A DNA stretch of 64,000 bases. It comes from Callipepla californica brunnescens (Eukaryota; Chordata; Aves; Galliformes; Odontophoridae). Of this stretch, positions 13,101 through 28,100 are shown in pieces; position 1 is the stretch's first letter, and every line of letters starts with the position of its first letter. The DNA lies in contig JALIRH010000010.1 of the NCBI GenBank assembly GCA_023055505.1, positions 5,023,501-5,087,500 of the forward strand, read 5' to 3'. The notes beneath the pieces are model-generated. The model was not told the DNA's origin. It saw only the letters and a program-made list of their open reading frames with translations, and did no database searches. The position numbers were made by a program, and so were the translations under genes.

Positions 13101-16100
13101 GTACTCTGACCTGGATGGACATCATCGTCATACTGTATACGATGGGACGTTGCCTCACCCATTTGCAATAACAATTTTTGAAGACACAATATATTGGACT
13201 GATTGGAACACAAGAACTGTGGAAAAGGGAAATAAATACGATGGATCGGACAGGACTGTTCTTGTAAACACCACGCATAGGCCATTTGACATCCATGTTT
13301 ACCATCCATACAGGCAGCCTTTTAGTAAGAAAACAGCATTATATTTGCATTTAGAGGGCCAGGTTTTATCTGGAGACTAATGTAAAAGTTCCTGAGTGGA
13401 CTCAGCTTTCTCTTTTGCTCAGGGAAATTAAATAAACAGAGCAGATGTAGTCCTCTGCTTTACACATACTAATGGACCTTGATTAGCTGCTGAAATATAA
13501 TCAGACTGGAAATGCATTATTTTAAATTATTTTCTTAAAATTCATGACAATAGTATACATTTCATGTGTGTGAAATCATATAGGCACTCTATGAGTGCCT
13601 AATTATATAGGTTTTATTTTTAAACTCTTAAACTTTACATTTAAGTTTTCAGTGTAGGATGAGGAGTCTATTGAAGACCGACCATTATGTCCTGAGATTT
13701 GCAGTGTATGGTAATATTTATTTTTCTTTTTTTATCAGTTAATAATCCTTGTGGCACCAACAATGGTGGTTGTTCCCATCTGTGTCTGATAAAAGCTGGT
13801 GGACAGGGTTATTCCTGTGAATGTCCTGATAACTTCATGATAGTGCAGTTTGGTAGTACAGCACACTGCCTTCCAATGTGTTCCAGCACACAGTTTCTCT
13901 GCGCAGACACTGAGAGGTAAGTCTGCTGTTCACCATCTTTTTTTATTGATGCCTTTTAAAGATATATTTTACAGTTCAGAGATGGGTATGAAAGTAATAA
14001 TTCCTCTTCTCATAGGAAGACTGTGTGATGTCCTAGCAAAGACAAAGCCAGGGCCAGACAGACTTCGTTTAGAAAAAATATTTCCAGACTCCTAGTTTGT
14101 TGCTTCTTTTTTTTTTCCCACCTTTTTTCCTCATTACACAGTGTGCTTGTATAGCAAAGTTTGGGTTGAAATCAGAAGTCTGGACTTTTTTCCATTTGTA
14201 CATCTTTTATAAAGCATCTCTTTCTTCCAGACGTGCTGTCTGAGAATATCCCTGAAAAGAAAACATTTAAAAGATGTGGGGGGGACATTTTTTACTCTTT
14301 TCTCTGAGATAGCTGTAGTGGGAGGTGAGGAGTGTAGCCGAAGAGCTGCTACGCTGTCATTGTATCACTCTGGAACCTGTGAGGCTGTTGTTCTTATAGA
14401 GGGACCTATTGCAGCAGTGTTACAATGATGAACTCTTATGAAATTATTGTGCTGAACAAGAGAATTATTAATGCGTTACCTGATTAAAAATCTAAATGAA
14501 GATTGATTTCAAGAGCTGAGAGATGTTTACCACAAATACACATTAAAATACAGTCCTAGTCAATTTTCTATGAATACGTTTTAGAGGTCAGCCAGTATCA
14601 TCCGTTTCTAGAGAGTCTTCTGGCATAGTTTGTTAGCATGTGACATATGAAGCAGAAGAGATGGAATTCAAGGTGTCTTGGCACACACAGTTTCAAGAAA
14701 TTAGACTGAGGCAAAACTGTGTTCTGTGCTGTGGAAGGATGTTTTGTTTGTTTTACCTGTTGAGATGCTTCCTCAGAAAAGAAAATGTTATTCTCTTTTT
14801 GTAGGTGCATTCCTATCTGGTGGAAATGTGATGGGCAGAGAGACTGTCGAGATGGCTCTGATGAGCCCCCTACCTGTCCACACCGTTACTGCCCTGTTGG
14901 TCAGTTCCAGTGTAATGATGGAAACTGCACAAGTCCACATTTCTTATGTAATACTCTGTCAGATTGCCATGACAGATCAGATGAAGATCCTGTGCTTTGT
15001 GGTATGTTATCAGTAATAGTTTTAAGTGAGTTTTGTCAGTACAAACTATGTAAACAAAATATATTATTATCATTATCCTCTTCTCGCAGGTCAAAATGGT
15101 AGGTAGAGAGATACAGATCCTAATTGTCTAGTCTTTCACTTACAAGAGTAGTTTATCTCAGCGCAGAAGAGAACAAAAGAGAGTAAAAGTATACAAAATG
15201 TAGAATTTTCTTATACTGTTGAGTCAGATTTGCACTGGGAGTAGAATCCACTCTGTTTTATCTTGTGAAATTCATTATCTGTATGAGAAATCTAACCCTT
15301 CCTGATCAGCACATAGGTGTACTCTTTTTTCCTATATTCTCCAGGGTTGTGTGATAAGACAAAATAATTTCACACTCTGTGTTGCATAAAACCCAATACA
15401 TGTGGGAGGATTGTTTTGGAGAGCTGTTTGTGATGGTAGTATTTTGATGATGGAGCCTAATAATGCTTGTAGAATAATGTCGTTGCCCTAGAAACCTTAT
15501 TCCACATACTTATATCTAAATTAAAAAGCATATTGGTAATCTTCTGCTTGTAAATAATGTATTTCTAGCAGGTGTGAGCATAGTAATATAAAGGAAAACA
15601 ACAGTGTAGTTGTGTAATTTAGTTTCATTGCCATTCGTTAGTGAAGTTTCTAACAATGATAGAATTATATGAAATTTCAGTTTTACATGAATTTCAGAAA
15701 GCTAAACTCTTACATATGGCACAAGGGATTATTTAAAACACAAATTTGACAGCTGCATAACATGTCACTATTTTTTATGTGGTGGGTATACTTCTAAGTC
15801 AGTTTGTATCTATATAGCTCCTTCTGTTCATCATCTTGTGTATGGAAGTAGAGTCTTTTAGTTTAGAAAATATGTGGTTGTCATAATGTATTGCTTCCTT
15901 TTGAAGAATTTTTCAAGTATACATGAAATAGCAGTAGGGTAGTGTCCTATGAGATATAAAAAGTTTGGAGATTTTGTGTGAGGTTAGTGTTGACTCTTCA
16001 TAGATCTTCAAATCTCCCCCAGTTTCCTAGTACTACTGACATCAGCGTTCCATGCCTTGTCCTTGTGAATAGAGGGTGTACGTTTATAGATTATGGAGCT

Positions 16101-19100
16101 GTCATTAGCATGATCTTCTAAGTTTGGTAGTCTGTTCCTTCATAGCTTAGAGGGACTTATCAGGCGATATGAATCTTAAGTTGATAGCATGGCTAGAGGC
16201 AGAATATCACTTCTCTGTTTAGTGGTTGGGAGTCTGCTCCTCCATCATACTTGAATACTGGGGTTAGTCCCTCCTTTTTAGGAGAAGATCGTATGATCTC
16301 ATTCCTTGAAAAACTCAGAGCCTTAGTGAGCTTGTGGGAAATGCGCCCTGTAGCATTAGGAATCTGTACCTCAACTGGGCAAGTAGATTCTGATATTTTA
16401 CATGTTTTATGCCTTCAAGAAAAAATAAAAAATAAAAAAAATAGTGTAGACATGATAAATGTTTACTGAGGTAACACTGCTGCAGCAGACAATTCCTGTA
16501 AGTGTAAGTATCCTAATTGCCAGTTTGTATTTCAGCTAATCATCAGTGTGAAACACATCAGTGGCAATGTGCCAATAAACGATGCATCCCAGAAGCCTGG
16601 CAGTGTGATAGAGAGGATGACTGTGGTGACAACTCAGATGAAGATACTACTCACTGTGCGAGTAGGACCTGTCCCCCAGGCCAATTTAAATGTGACAATG
16701 GACGCTGCATCCCGGAGACCTGGAAGTGTGATGTGGATGATGACTGTGGTGATAATTCTGATGAGCCATTCCACGAATGCAGTAAGCATTTGGCTGTAGT
16801 GAGATGCCTACGTTATGGTGCACCAAAAGCAGAGCAGACAGTGTTATTTAATTTTCCTGTGGGTGAAAATTAATGGGAAAGAAATATTTATTTCAAGGTA
16901 GCTGCTGACATGGTAAAGAGTACTAGAAAGCATAGATTCTATGTGATAAATCACTGTTTTGTCATCCTTTCAAATGAGGATGCTTAATTATGCTGACTTG
17001 TTAGCAAGAGCTGACAGTATCTTGCACTGACCTTCATGCTAGCATTATCATTTGCTTGGTCCTTAAAAATATTTTGTAAAAAATATTATGTGCCTACACG
17101 ATCTATTGCCTGTATGGAAGCAGTGAATGCCAGTTCACCAATTTCTACCTTACTCCACTTTGGAGAGTGATGTATGTCATGCTTTTTATGGGGGGAAAAA
17201 AAAAAGTAAAATATGTCATGGTGATAAGTCCAGTAGTGAAAGTATTGACTACAAATCATAACCAGTCGATTTTCTGGCTAACAACTGCGACTTGTGTTGC
17301 AGTGGGCCCTGCTTATCGTTGTGACAACCACACACAATTCAGCTGTAGAACCAGCTACCGTTGCATACCACTGTGGGCAGTGTGCAATGGGAATGATGAC
17401 TGCAGAGACAACAGTGATGAACAAGGCTGTGGTATGTCTGAAAAAGAAGATCCATTCAGCATAATTTGTACCAAAAAGATTTCTTTAATTTGTAAAAATC
17501 TGGGGTTTCTGATAGTCTTTTCAGTAATCATGAATCTGGGATTTTTTTATTAATATTATCTAATTACACTGGTAGTTACCTGTTTTGAGGAAAACTTCTG
17601 TGTGCTGAAATGTTTCCTGTCATTTTGCCCAGTTTTTGACACAAATGTCTCTATCTACTTCCATTAACTTTGGTGCTTTTCATCTCATCTCATCCAAAGA
17701 CTATACTAATGTGTGCTGGTCTCATGTTTTGTTGGCAAATGGTTTATGCTGCAGAGGAGATGACTTGCAGTCCTCTTGGAGATTTCCGTTGTGACAATCA
17801 TCGGTGTATCCCACTGCGCTGGAAATGTGATGGAGATAATGACTGTGGAGATCAGTCTGATGAGCGCAACTGCAGTGAGTTCTTTTTTGGTCATAACTGT
17901 TTAGTCTAACTTTTGCCTGAACTAGCCCTTTGTTTCTTACAGTCTGTGACAGACAGATCTCAATTGCAATCATTTGATGGTTTTACTTTATAGCCTGTAT
18001 TTTCTTTGCTGAACTATCACAATAATGTCTCAAGGAAGCATTTTTGATCAATAAAAAAACTGGTAAATCTAGTCATCACTATGAGATAAATTCCCATTTT
18101 CTGCTAGGAAAAATTCAAATTCTTCCCTGTATTCAGATATAGGAGTATATGGTTTTGTAAGTAGTTAACCTTGATTACTTTTTTTTTTGATTTGGGGTAC
18201 AATTTCCTCCTGTCTAAGTATGTGATATTTTTTTTCCATGTAGTGAGGAACTAAAGGCAAATAATATGGGGAAAGGCTGTTATAATATTATTCAGTTTTA
18301 ATTTATATTATATCATTGGCAGTACTGCTTTTGTCTTTTTTAATAAGACAGATGTGGTTCCACAATTGAGAAAATTTATAAGTTTGTACTTTCATTTTAA
18401 ATGAAGGTCCTCGAGAATGCACAGAAAGTGAATACCGTTGTGACAATTTGCGCTGCATTCCTTCCCGCTGGGTCTGTGATCATGATGATGACTGTGAAGA
18501 CAATTCAGATGAACGTGACTGTGGTGCGTATTGTCTGGGTGCTGCTTCTTATGCTTTGTTTCTAAATTAGTTTTCTGCAAAATGATATTTTATGGGAAGC
18601 ATCTTTCCCATCTATCACAGTTTTAGTGGTCTGGGATGATGTTGCAGACTTCTGTAGGATGATGTTCTCTGAAACTGAATACTTCATAGGATCTGAATGA
18701 AGAGATATTTCAACTGTTACTTAATCTTTTCAGAGCTGAGGACCTGCCACCCAGGTTATTTCCAGTGCAATAGTGGGCACTGTGTTGCAGAGCGCTTCAG
18801 ATGTGATGGAAATGCGGACTGCCTTGATTTCTCTGATGAAATAACTTGTCGTAAGTTTCAAGTTTTGTAATTGGTGCTCCTTGAACTTACTTTCAGAAAG
18901 AGTTGCACTTTACTGTCTCTTTACGTGAGATGACTCCTTAGAGGTACTAAATTCCATGGCAGTAGGTGATGTCAGTAGAAACTGAGGAGAATAGTGTTCT
19001 GAATCAGTTTTTTAATATATTAGTAGGTTGACTTTCCCTTACATTAATTGTGAGCACAGTTATAATGGGAGGAAGTCAATAAGTTTACCAGGTTAGCGGA

Positions 19101-22100
19101 AGGTAGATGTGTGAGTGAGTTAGAGTTCTTAATTATCCCACTTACACTGCAAGGTCCACTCTTTCCAGTTGACCTGTATTCTAAAAATGTTTTGCAATAG
19201 AATGGAATTTTATGTTTTAGAGAGCAGATAGCTTCAGTCTGTTGATTCCTTCTATCTATTGATCTGCAGTGAAGAAATACTCTAGTATTTGCATTACAAC
19301 AGTTAATAATAATGTCATAATAATTTTGTATTTTTCAGCCACACGGTATCCTAATGGTACATACTGTCCACCCATGATGTTTGAATGTAAAAACCATGTC
19401 TGTATCCAGCCATACTGGAAATGTGATGGTGATAATGACTGTGGAGATGACTCTGATGAAGAACTTCACCTTTGCTGTAAGAGAGAAAATTTGTATCAAA
19501 ATGTAAAAATGTAGAATAAAACATGTGATTACAATAGGAGAAGTATATCAAAGAGTAAGGGTGGTACTTTATATTTTCAAGTGGGATAGTTAAAATAAAG
19601 GCATCAGTTTGCCATTAAAGTTACAGTTCACATAATGTATATCCTCAAAGGTAAGTTTTCAAAACCATCAGTGGAGTCAAAATGTCTTTCTAAATACGGA
19701 TGAGTAGGATTGATTTTAGCTCTATAGAAGGTGTTACAAATGCATTGTAAATGATATTTGTTAGTTATGAACTAAATAACCACTATAACCACTTATTCTA
19801 TCAGCTTTATAAACAAATCTAGAAACCTCAGTGTTATATGTAATTATGGGATATCCCTTTGGCCAAAGATTGTGTACTGTCTTCTGACAAAAAAATATGT
19901 AGTGCCCTGACATACAGTCACCAAAATATTGAGAAAATATTCTTCTGAAAACCACCACAGTACATTTTAAAATATAGGAAATGTTTTAGTGTTGAAGGTT
20001 AAAACTGATCAGGACAGCTTGTGGCTCAGTGCCATGAATTTATCAGTGTGACTGACTCAGTCTTTTCTTTTCAGTGGATATTGCTTGTGAATCTCCATTC
20101 CGTTTCCGGTGTGAAAACAATCGCTGTATATATAGTCATGAGCTGTGCAACCAGGAGGATGACTGTGGAGATGGAAGTGATGAGAAGGAGGAACACTGTA
20201 AGTATGCAGAGAATTTATTGGCAAATAGGAAATTCAGTAGTTGTGATGTGTTTTTGAAGGCCTTCAGCATTATTAAATGTCAAAATCAAACATAAGTATA
20301 TGAAAACCAGTTCTTAATATGAAATAATTTGAACTATTATTATTGGTACAGTGTATTCACAGTTCTCCATGTAAGTAGCAAAAATAAATAATGTTTGCCT
20401 GAAAAGTACATAGTATTTTTTTTTTTTGAAATAAAATTTTATTTTATTATGAACTTTACTTATTGTTTCTATTCTTCAATAAAGTCCTTTCAAAACAAAA
20501 AAGATTTGGTTGTATTGTGAGATAAGGATGGGATGGATAGATAGGATTTCTTTAAATAGATAAATAGGTACTTCCGAATTTTGTAGCACTGTTATGTACA
20601 TAGTAAATTTTTATATTTATGGCCAAATCCTACAGAAGCTCTGTTAATGTTCAGTAGGGTTTTGCCCTCAAATATATTATGTAATTTGTATTGACTGTGT
20701 TGGTTTTTTTATTGTGAAGTGTAATCATATTTTTTGTTGTTTATTGAGCAACCAAAATAAGCCAACTTACTTAACTAATATCTCAATCTCTTGAAGACTG
20801 TAATAGGTGTATAAAGTAAAGTTAAATGGTATTAATAGGTTTGTACTATTAAAAAAAATAAATTAGTTAGCTATTAACAGGGAGAATGTATCTTCTGCGT
20901 TCATAAGATAGAGGGTTATCTTTCAGTTCATTGAGGTGTGACTAGAGGTGAGGAGACCCTGGTTAGCTCTAGTACAGACTTCCAGAGTCACTCTAGTCGT
21001 TATTTTACCAGATTTGCATTATCCTTCCTCATTAAAAATGTGTAATAGTGCTGTCTGTTGGGACTGTAAAACTGAAGTTGTGATACAAGACTGCTTATCT
21101 TCTCAACTGTAGGTAGAGAACCAACCCCAAGACCTTGTACAAATGAAGAATTCAAGTGCAGTAATGGAAACTGTATTCCTCTACATTATGTTTGTGACAA
21201 TTATGATGATTGTGGAGACCATTTTGATGAAATGGGCTGCAGTAAGTAGTAATAGAATACAAAAATTCAATGCTATTAAAATAAACATTTCAGAAGCAGT
21301 ACATGTTTCTTGGGTAGAATACTAAGTATTAATGTTGAATTAGCCTGTGAGGGGTTTAGTCTGATTAGCCACAACAATGTCATTTTTTTCCGTCTTTGAA
21401 GAAAAGCCTTCAGAAATTCAGTGCTGATTTCTCTGTTTCACATACATTTCTAATTGTCTTTAGGCAGTACAACCTAATGCAATGACTTGATGAAAATATA
21501 AAAACATGGAAATGATGTGAAACAGTGAAAATCAAAGACATCTCCTGGCATTCAACATTCTACATTTGTGGATAGATGTGAATGCAGGTCAGACATTAAC
21601 ATTCATAATCTTCCCTACATCAAAAGCCTGACATGTTGAGAGAAAAGCTTTTTGTATGTATACAAAATATATACAAAAATATATACAAAGAATTTGTTTC
21701 TACATATATTTGATTGAGGTGTTTAAATTAGCACTAGAATGTATATATTATGATAGAGATAATAAGCTTAATGTAATACCTTAGTGTCTTATGCTCTGTC
21801 GGTAAACATGTATTACTACTTTTTTTACGTATGTAAAGTATGTCAAAATCAATTTAATTCTATATTTACTCTGAGAAGAATACGATTTTCTATCTGTCAT
21901 AGATTATCTATCATACTTCAGCTGTCTTTTCCATTATAAGCATATCTCAAAGGGTGCATTCTATGCAGTGACCTATATTGACTTCAGAAGGCTTTAAATG
22001 ATGTACTGAGTGAGCAAGCTGTCTGTGCCATATGTGGTAGCAGTTAAGGATACTTTTTGCTTAGGTGATACGGAAAGGGTAGATAAGAAGAAGGTAGATT

Positions 22101-25100
22101 GCCCAAGCTAGGAATTAGTCAAGTTTGTCAAATAGATTCTGCAGTTGCTGCAAATACTGTTAAAGATCTGAGCATGGTTGATTACAGCTGTTTATCCTGA
22201 CCCTGATCACCTGCTTCTACAGGTGAAACTATTCTTAGTTGACTCCTGAATGATGCGTACTGTGCTCTGTAAGTTACTTACGTCTTAGAGATAAGATGTT
22301 CACGTTAATTGGATTTCACTTAGAAAACTAACACTGTCATTGAAAATAGCTTTCAGGTAGACAGCAGTCACAATTATTACTTCCTTAAAACTTCATTTTT
22401 TGGTTATAAGTGTCTAATTTACATTATTTTCAGATCCTGGAACAGAACGAACTTGTGCAGAAAATATCTGTGAACATAACTGTACCAACTTGAATGAAGG
22501 AGGCTTTATCTGTTCCTGTAGGCCAGGTTACAAAGCCAGTGAAAATAACCGAAACTCCTGTGATGGTATTTTCAGTCTTCTAAACATCTTCTTGCTGACA
22601 AGTGCTCAATGACCTATCACTTCATCATTCTATATGACTACTTATTGCATTGTTACAGGATCTCTGTATATTTACCAGAGCTTCTTAAACTATTTTACCT
22701 TCACTATATACCAATAAAATTTTGTGGGGAGTTTGCTATAAGTGTGCTTCTGGTGATCATGCAATATAGTACTGTCACGTTTACTATTTCAGTATATTCT
22801 GATGAGATTGCTTCTTTTGTTAGTCACAGATCTAATGGATGATTTGTATGGTTTTATTAAACATAGTAGAAGGCCACTCCTCCTGATCCTTCCTGCTGAT
22901 ATAGTTTTTTAGGGAGGAGGTCTTTTTGCTTCACCATTTCTACAAGGTTTTGCTCTTGCATCTCATTGTAGTTCACCAAAGAAAGATGAGATGAGGCAGA
23001 TATAACACAAAAATACATGATCAAAAATGTGGCTCTGAAAAGTAATCTGATAAGCAGTATCTGGAGTTCTTTTAGATAACTGATGTTGATGTTAGAGATC
23101 ATTTATTAGGTCATTGATCTTTTAGAGTATATGGGTAAGCCTACTGCTTCATAGAGTAAGGATAACCAAGTTGCGAAAGAAAGAGATTAAACTCCATGTA
23201 TCTTCTCTTTACAGATATCAATGAATGTGAGATCTTTGGAACATGCACCCAGGACTGCAAAAATTTCAAAGGAAGCTATGAATGTTTTTGTGCGGATGGC
23301 TTCAAGTCTGTAGGTGATCAACAAGGGAAACAGTGTGCAGCTGATGGTATGTTAAGCAACAGCAAGATTGATTGCTACCTGTAAACAGCAAGAACAGATA
23401 GAGAGCTGATTCAGCAGATAACAATGGTAGAACAGTAGTACAGAGCTATAGGAAAAAGAGAAAAAATTGTCAGCACAATAGTATTGTATAAAATACTGAA
23501 ACAATTTTGTATTTAGATAATTACTTATAGTGTAACAACTTTAAGAGATAGTGAATGATGTTATGGTACGTGGATTTCTCCTCCTCTACTCAGCTCTTGT
23601 GAGGCCTCATCTGGAGTACTGTGTCCAGGCCTCAGGCCCCCAGCAAACAGATGAAGGAAAAAGGAGGCCTAGGATCCAAGTCTGTGACTCCCAGCCGGAC
23701 ACTGTCATTAAGAAAATAAGGCTGTACATTTCAGTTTTCTCACCAGCACAGTGACCCAGGTGGAACTCATACCCCTGTGGAGCATTGAAGTTAAACCCAA
23801 ATTAACCTGTGGCCAGACAGGAAAGTATTCTGAATGAAATAGAAGAGCTAAGGCAGCTGCTTAACTCAAGTTTCTGACTATTTATTAGTACTTACTGAAA
23901 TTGTTCCCCGTTTAGTGGGGTGGTAAGATCTGAGCTGTGTAGAGTATACCTCCATTCTGCTTTGGTGATCTGAGGTGGTAACATGCCAGTGCTGAAGGAC
24001 TTCTTCCTTAATGATTATGGCTGTGCAAAGTCTGTGGTGAAAAGGGTAATACTCTGCTCAGTTTTAAGTATGTCCAGAATGTTTAATCGCAGAACTGAGT
24101 AATTTGAAAGCTCTCAAGCTTCAGAAACAGTCCTGTGTCCCTTCTACTTTCTTCTTCAGAGAGAAACTGTCAAAACCCCAGTTTAGTTTTGAGTATAAGT
24201 GAATTTCTCTGTGGGCTTCATTTTTTTGTTTTTTGTTTTTTTTTTTTCCAAAAGATAAATGCATGTAAGAAAAATCAGTAATTATCATTGTCTAGGTAAT
24301 CCTCCATTGTTGCTGCTGCCAGATAACGTGCGCATTCGAAGATACAATATCTCTTCAGAACAGTACTCTGACTATATTGATAACCAGGAGCGCATCCAAG
24401 CTCTGGATTATGATTGGGACCCTGAAGGGATAGGCCTAAGTGAGTATGTGTAGAAGATTAGTATTCAGCCATGCAGTGGCTGGGTGAAAAAGACACATTT
24501 CATGTTTAGTTAATGTTGGAAATAAAAATCAAACTAGATTACTTAACCAGACAGATCTTGTTTGAATGTGTCCGTCCCCTCTTCTTGTTCTTCAGCATCA
24601 GAGTAGTTCCTTTTAATGCTTTACTTTGATCTTATGCAATTTTTGTTCTGTTTTCCTTTTGTTTTGGTATGAATTCAGCTGTGGAATTGTTGCTTTTTAG
24701 GATTAGACAATTGCTATGAACAAGCCCTTTTTCTTATCTTCCACTTCTGCTGGTCCCCAAACCTGAATCAAATCGTGTGAGAACTGAACTAAACTAATTA
24801 ATATCCTGTGCAAAAGGTTCAAAGTTAAGTTCCTTTACACTTGAAAAATGTGGTATGTATTTCTTTTCTGTATAACCTACATCATGATCATTTTAGGTGT
24901 ACGTATCAACTATGATAAGAATCGTAGACCACTAATGCAGTGTATTATGAATAAAAAATTGGAAATAGAATCTTGACAAAAGCTTCTGAAAAATTAGAAT
25001 TTCAAAAAAATTTGGAATAACTAGACATTAAAAATTCTTGTTTTTTTGTTAAGGTGTTGTGTACTTCAGCATTCTGGCACAGGGTTCTCAGTTTGGAGCC

Positions 25101-28100
25101 ATCAAACGTGCTTATCTGCCCACCTTTGACAGCAGTAGAAACAATCCTACAAAAGAAGTTGACTTGAATCTCAGATACGTAGTTAATCCTGATGGGTTAG
25201 CTGTTGACTGGGTTGGAAGGTGAGTGTACTGAAAAGCTAGTAAAATCTTGTGTGTTTAATATGTCAAGGATCTGACAGGGAGTGAAAAATCCACTTTTTT
25301 TTTTCCTTATGAATTCTCTCTGTTTTAATTACTTGCTTTGAAGGTAATCCAAAGGCACAGACAGCAGATCAATAGGTCAGATATAGATTGAGGATGGCAC
25401 CATGTATTCTCTGAGGAAACTTGTACTGTTCCACAAGTGGCAGATCAGCTGTGGTCAGTGATGATGCCTACATGACAGATGGATTCTTCTTTGAGGACTC
25501 AAGTTAACTTGAAAACTCCTTTCAACAGCAGTGAAAACTTGATCTTCCCAGTCCATAGCAGAGTTTCTTTTCTCTTTTCTCATTTCTTACTACCCTTGTG
25601 GTGTATGAGCTAGTCCCAAAGCAATGCTGCTCTGAAGTCTGATGATTATACATTTTCTCAAAAAATGATTATTTCTGTAACTGTGCCTGAGAGAAAGATG
25701 TTTTTTTTTCCTTCATCATTTGGCTGTGACTACTCTTCAGGCAAACATATAGCAATATTTTTTGTTGTTGTTGTTTGTTTGTTTACTTAATCCAAGAAAT
25801 GATGATATTGCTCCTCATTTTTTCTTTCTTGGAGAAAAATTGAAAAAGTTGCATAAGTTTTGTATTTTTAACTCTGATGTTGATTGTGTCAAATGTTTGT
25901 GTCAATGGTGAAAATTATCAGATATAATCCATACAATTTCATTTTATTGATTTTGTTTTGTTTTTTATGTAGCTTTAGTTTTTTTATTATTATCGTTTTT
26001 CTGTCAAGTAAAAGCCATTTACTTTTGAAATGTTTTGTTTTCTGTGTTTTAGACATCTTTACTGGACTGATGCAGGGACTAATCGAATTGAGGTGGCAAA
26101 ATTAGATGGACGGTACAGAAAATGGCTTATCTTTTCTTTACTGGATCAACCAGCAGCTATTGCCGTCAATCCAAAACGTGGGTAAGTTACGAGAGGACAT
26201 TTAAGAATTATTTTCAATATTACTCATTAAAAAAAAAAAAGAAAATCACAATGATAAACTTTACAGGAAAGACTAAAGGTATAGTTTCCTGATTAAATTC
26301 AGGTTTTTCCTTTGATTGATGTTAGGAAATTTTTACATAGGATGTTAGGAAATATATTTTAGGATTAGATTTCATACAGTTACTTGCATTGGTGATGACA
26401 GCAGGTAGGCCAAATAAAAATTTCCTTTCTATAATGCTATGTGCCCACCAAATTTCTACATAAATTTCTATATTATGACTGACATAAGGAAATTGATGTG
26501 AATCTCTTTTTACTAACTTCTAAGTAGTGGAGAAATATCCTCATTCTGTGAAAATCAATGTAAATACACTGGTATGTTAAACAGCAGTGCTTGGGGCGCT
26601 TTGTATTAGATGTCATATCACAGGACACTGTGATATGTTCTTCAAAGCTGGAGTAAAGCAGCACAGTTCCTTGAAGTCATTTGGACTCAGTAGCTTTATC
26701 TTGACAAATCAGTGCTCAAAATATTCAGTCATTTTTCTTCCATTAAGAATGAGAAAGTGTCTCTGAAATCACTTTCTCTCCAAACTGGGACTTGAGATGC
26801 AAACGTATTTTATCTTCTGTACTTATAACATTCTTGTTCTGTGAACTTGGTGTGACTTTACTAATCTCACCAGCAAAACATAGGCTGCTGCTGAGCAGCT
26901 TTATGTTTCGCGACTGACCTGTTCAGTTGAACTCTCGAGTATGATTGGAAATTCTGAACTATACTGAATTCTGGTTGTGTTCTGTCAGGCTCATGTACTG
27001 GACTGATTGGGGAAGGCAGCCCAAGATTGAATGTGCCTGGATGGATGGGCAGCAAAGACAAACTTTGGTCTCTGAAGACCTTGGCTGGCCAACGGGTCTT
27101 TCTATTGATTATTTGAACAATGATAGGATCTATTGGAGTGATTCTAAAGAAAATATTATTGAATCCATGAGACATGATGGGACAGACAGAACCATAGTAT
27201 TACATGGAGGTAAGAATTGATTATGGAACTCACAGAATAGTAACCAAGATGTGTGCTTAACAAGCATTTGGTGTGCACATGAGGGCTAGATTTTAAAGAG
27301 CTTTTCAAAATGCAAGTCTAGGTAGTGTTTTCTCCTCCATTATACAGGGATATGTAGTACATCAGGTTCAAAGCTCATAATGCCTGGAAACCAGATTCCC
27401 TGTGAGTACATGACCAACTTAGGGACAATATGGAAAATTAAATTTTTTGCTTTTTTAATGTATATTATTGAGCACTTTGCAGAAACCAATGTCATGAGGT
27501 GTTCAAGTCATGCGATGGTATTTGTCTCCTGCTATGAATTTCTTGAAGTGAAAGGATTAAATGATGTATTTAGCTGAAGAATAGCAGTTGTATTGTTCTT
27601 GCTAGAGATTTGCTTGCTGACATTACACTGTTTGGTTCTTTTGAGAAGTAGGCAGTCCATACAGCCTTGATGTCTTTGAAGGCCATTTATATTGGATAGC
27701 TAAAGAACGAGGAGAAGTCTGGAAAAAAGATAAATTTGGAAATGGAGAAAAAGTGAAAGTGCTGACTGTAAATCCATGGCTTACACAAGTGCGCATCTAT
27801 CACCAGCATAGATACAATCAGTCAGGTAGGTAATCAGTACCCTGGATGAGCCACTCATTTTTGTGAGATTGAAGTTGGTATTGTTGATTTCAAAAAGAGC
27901 TTACTAACCTTCTCATAACATGTCACCAGCATGTGGTGTTATTTCTGAAAACAAAAAAATGAGTGTCCGGTAAGTATTTTCTACATACTTGAAATGAAAT
28001 CAGCAGTGGAATAGCATACACTACTCCTCAGAGTCAGTTAGTAATAGATCATGGCCATGTCCTTTCCCTTTTTACTTTCATCTTGGAACTGTTTGATATG

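Noticed and set aside
23551..23754. Frame beginning MNDVMVRG as a possible gene
   Set aside because: Its recognisable part is the CR1 reverse-transcriptase C-terminal segment; it is an old LINE fragment in an intron.
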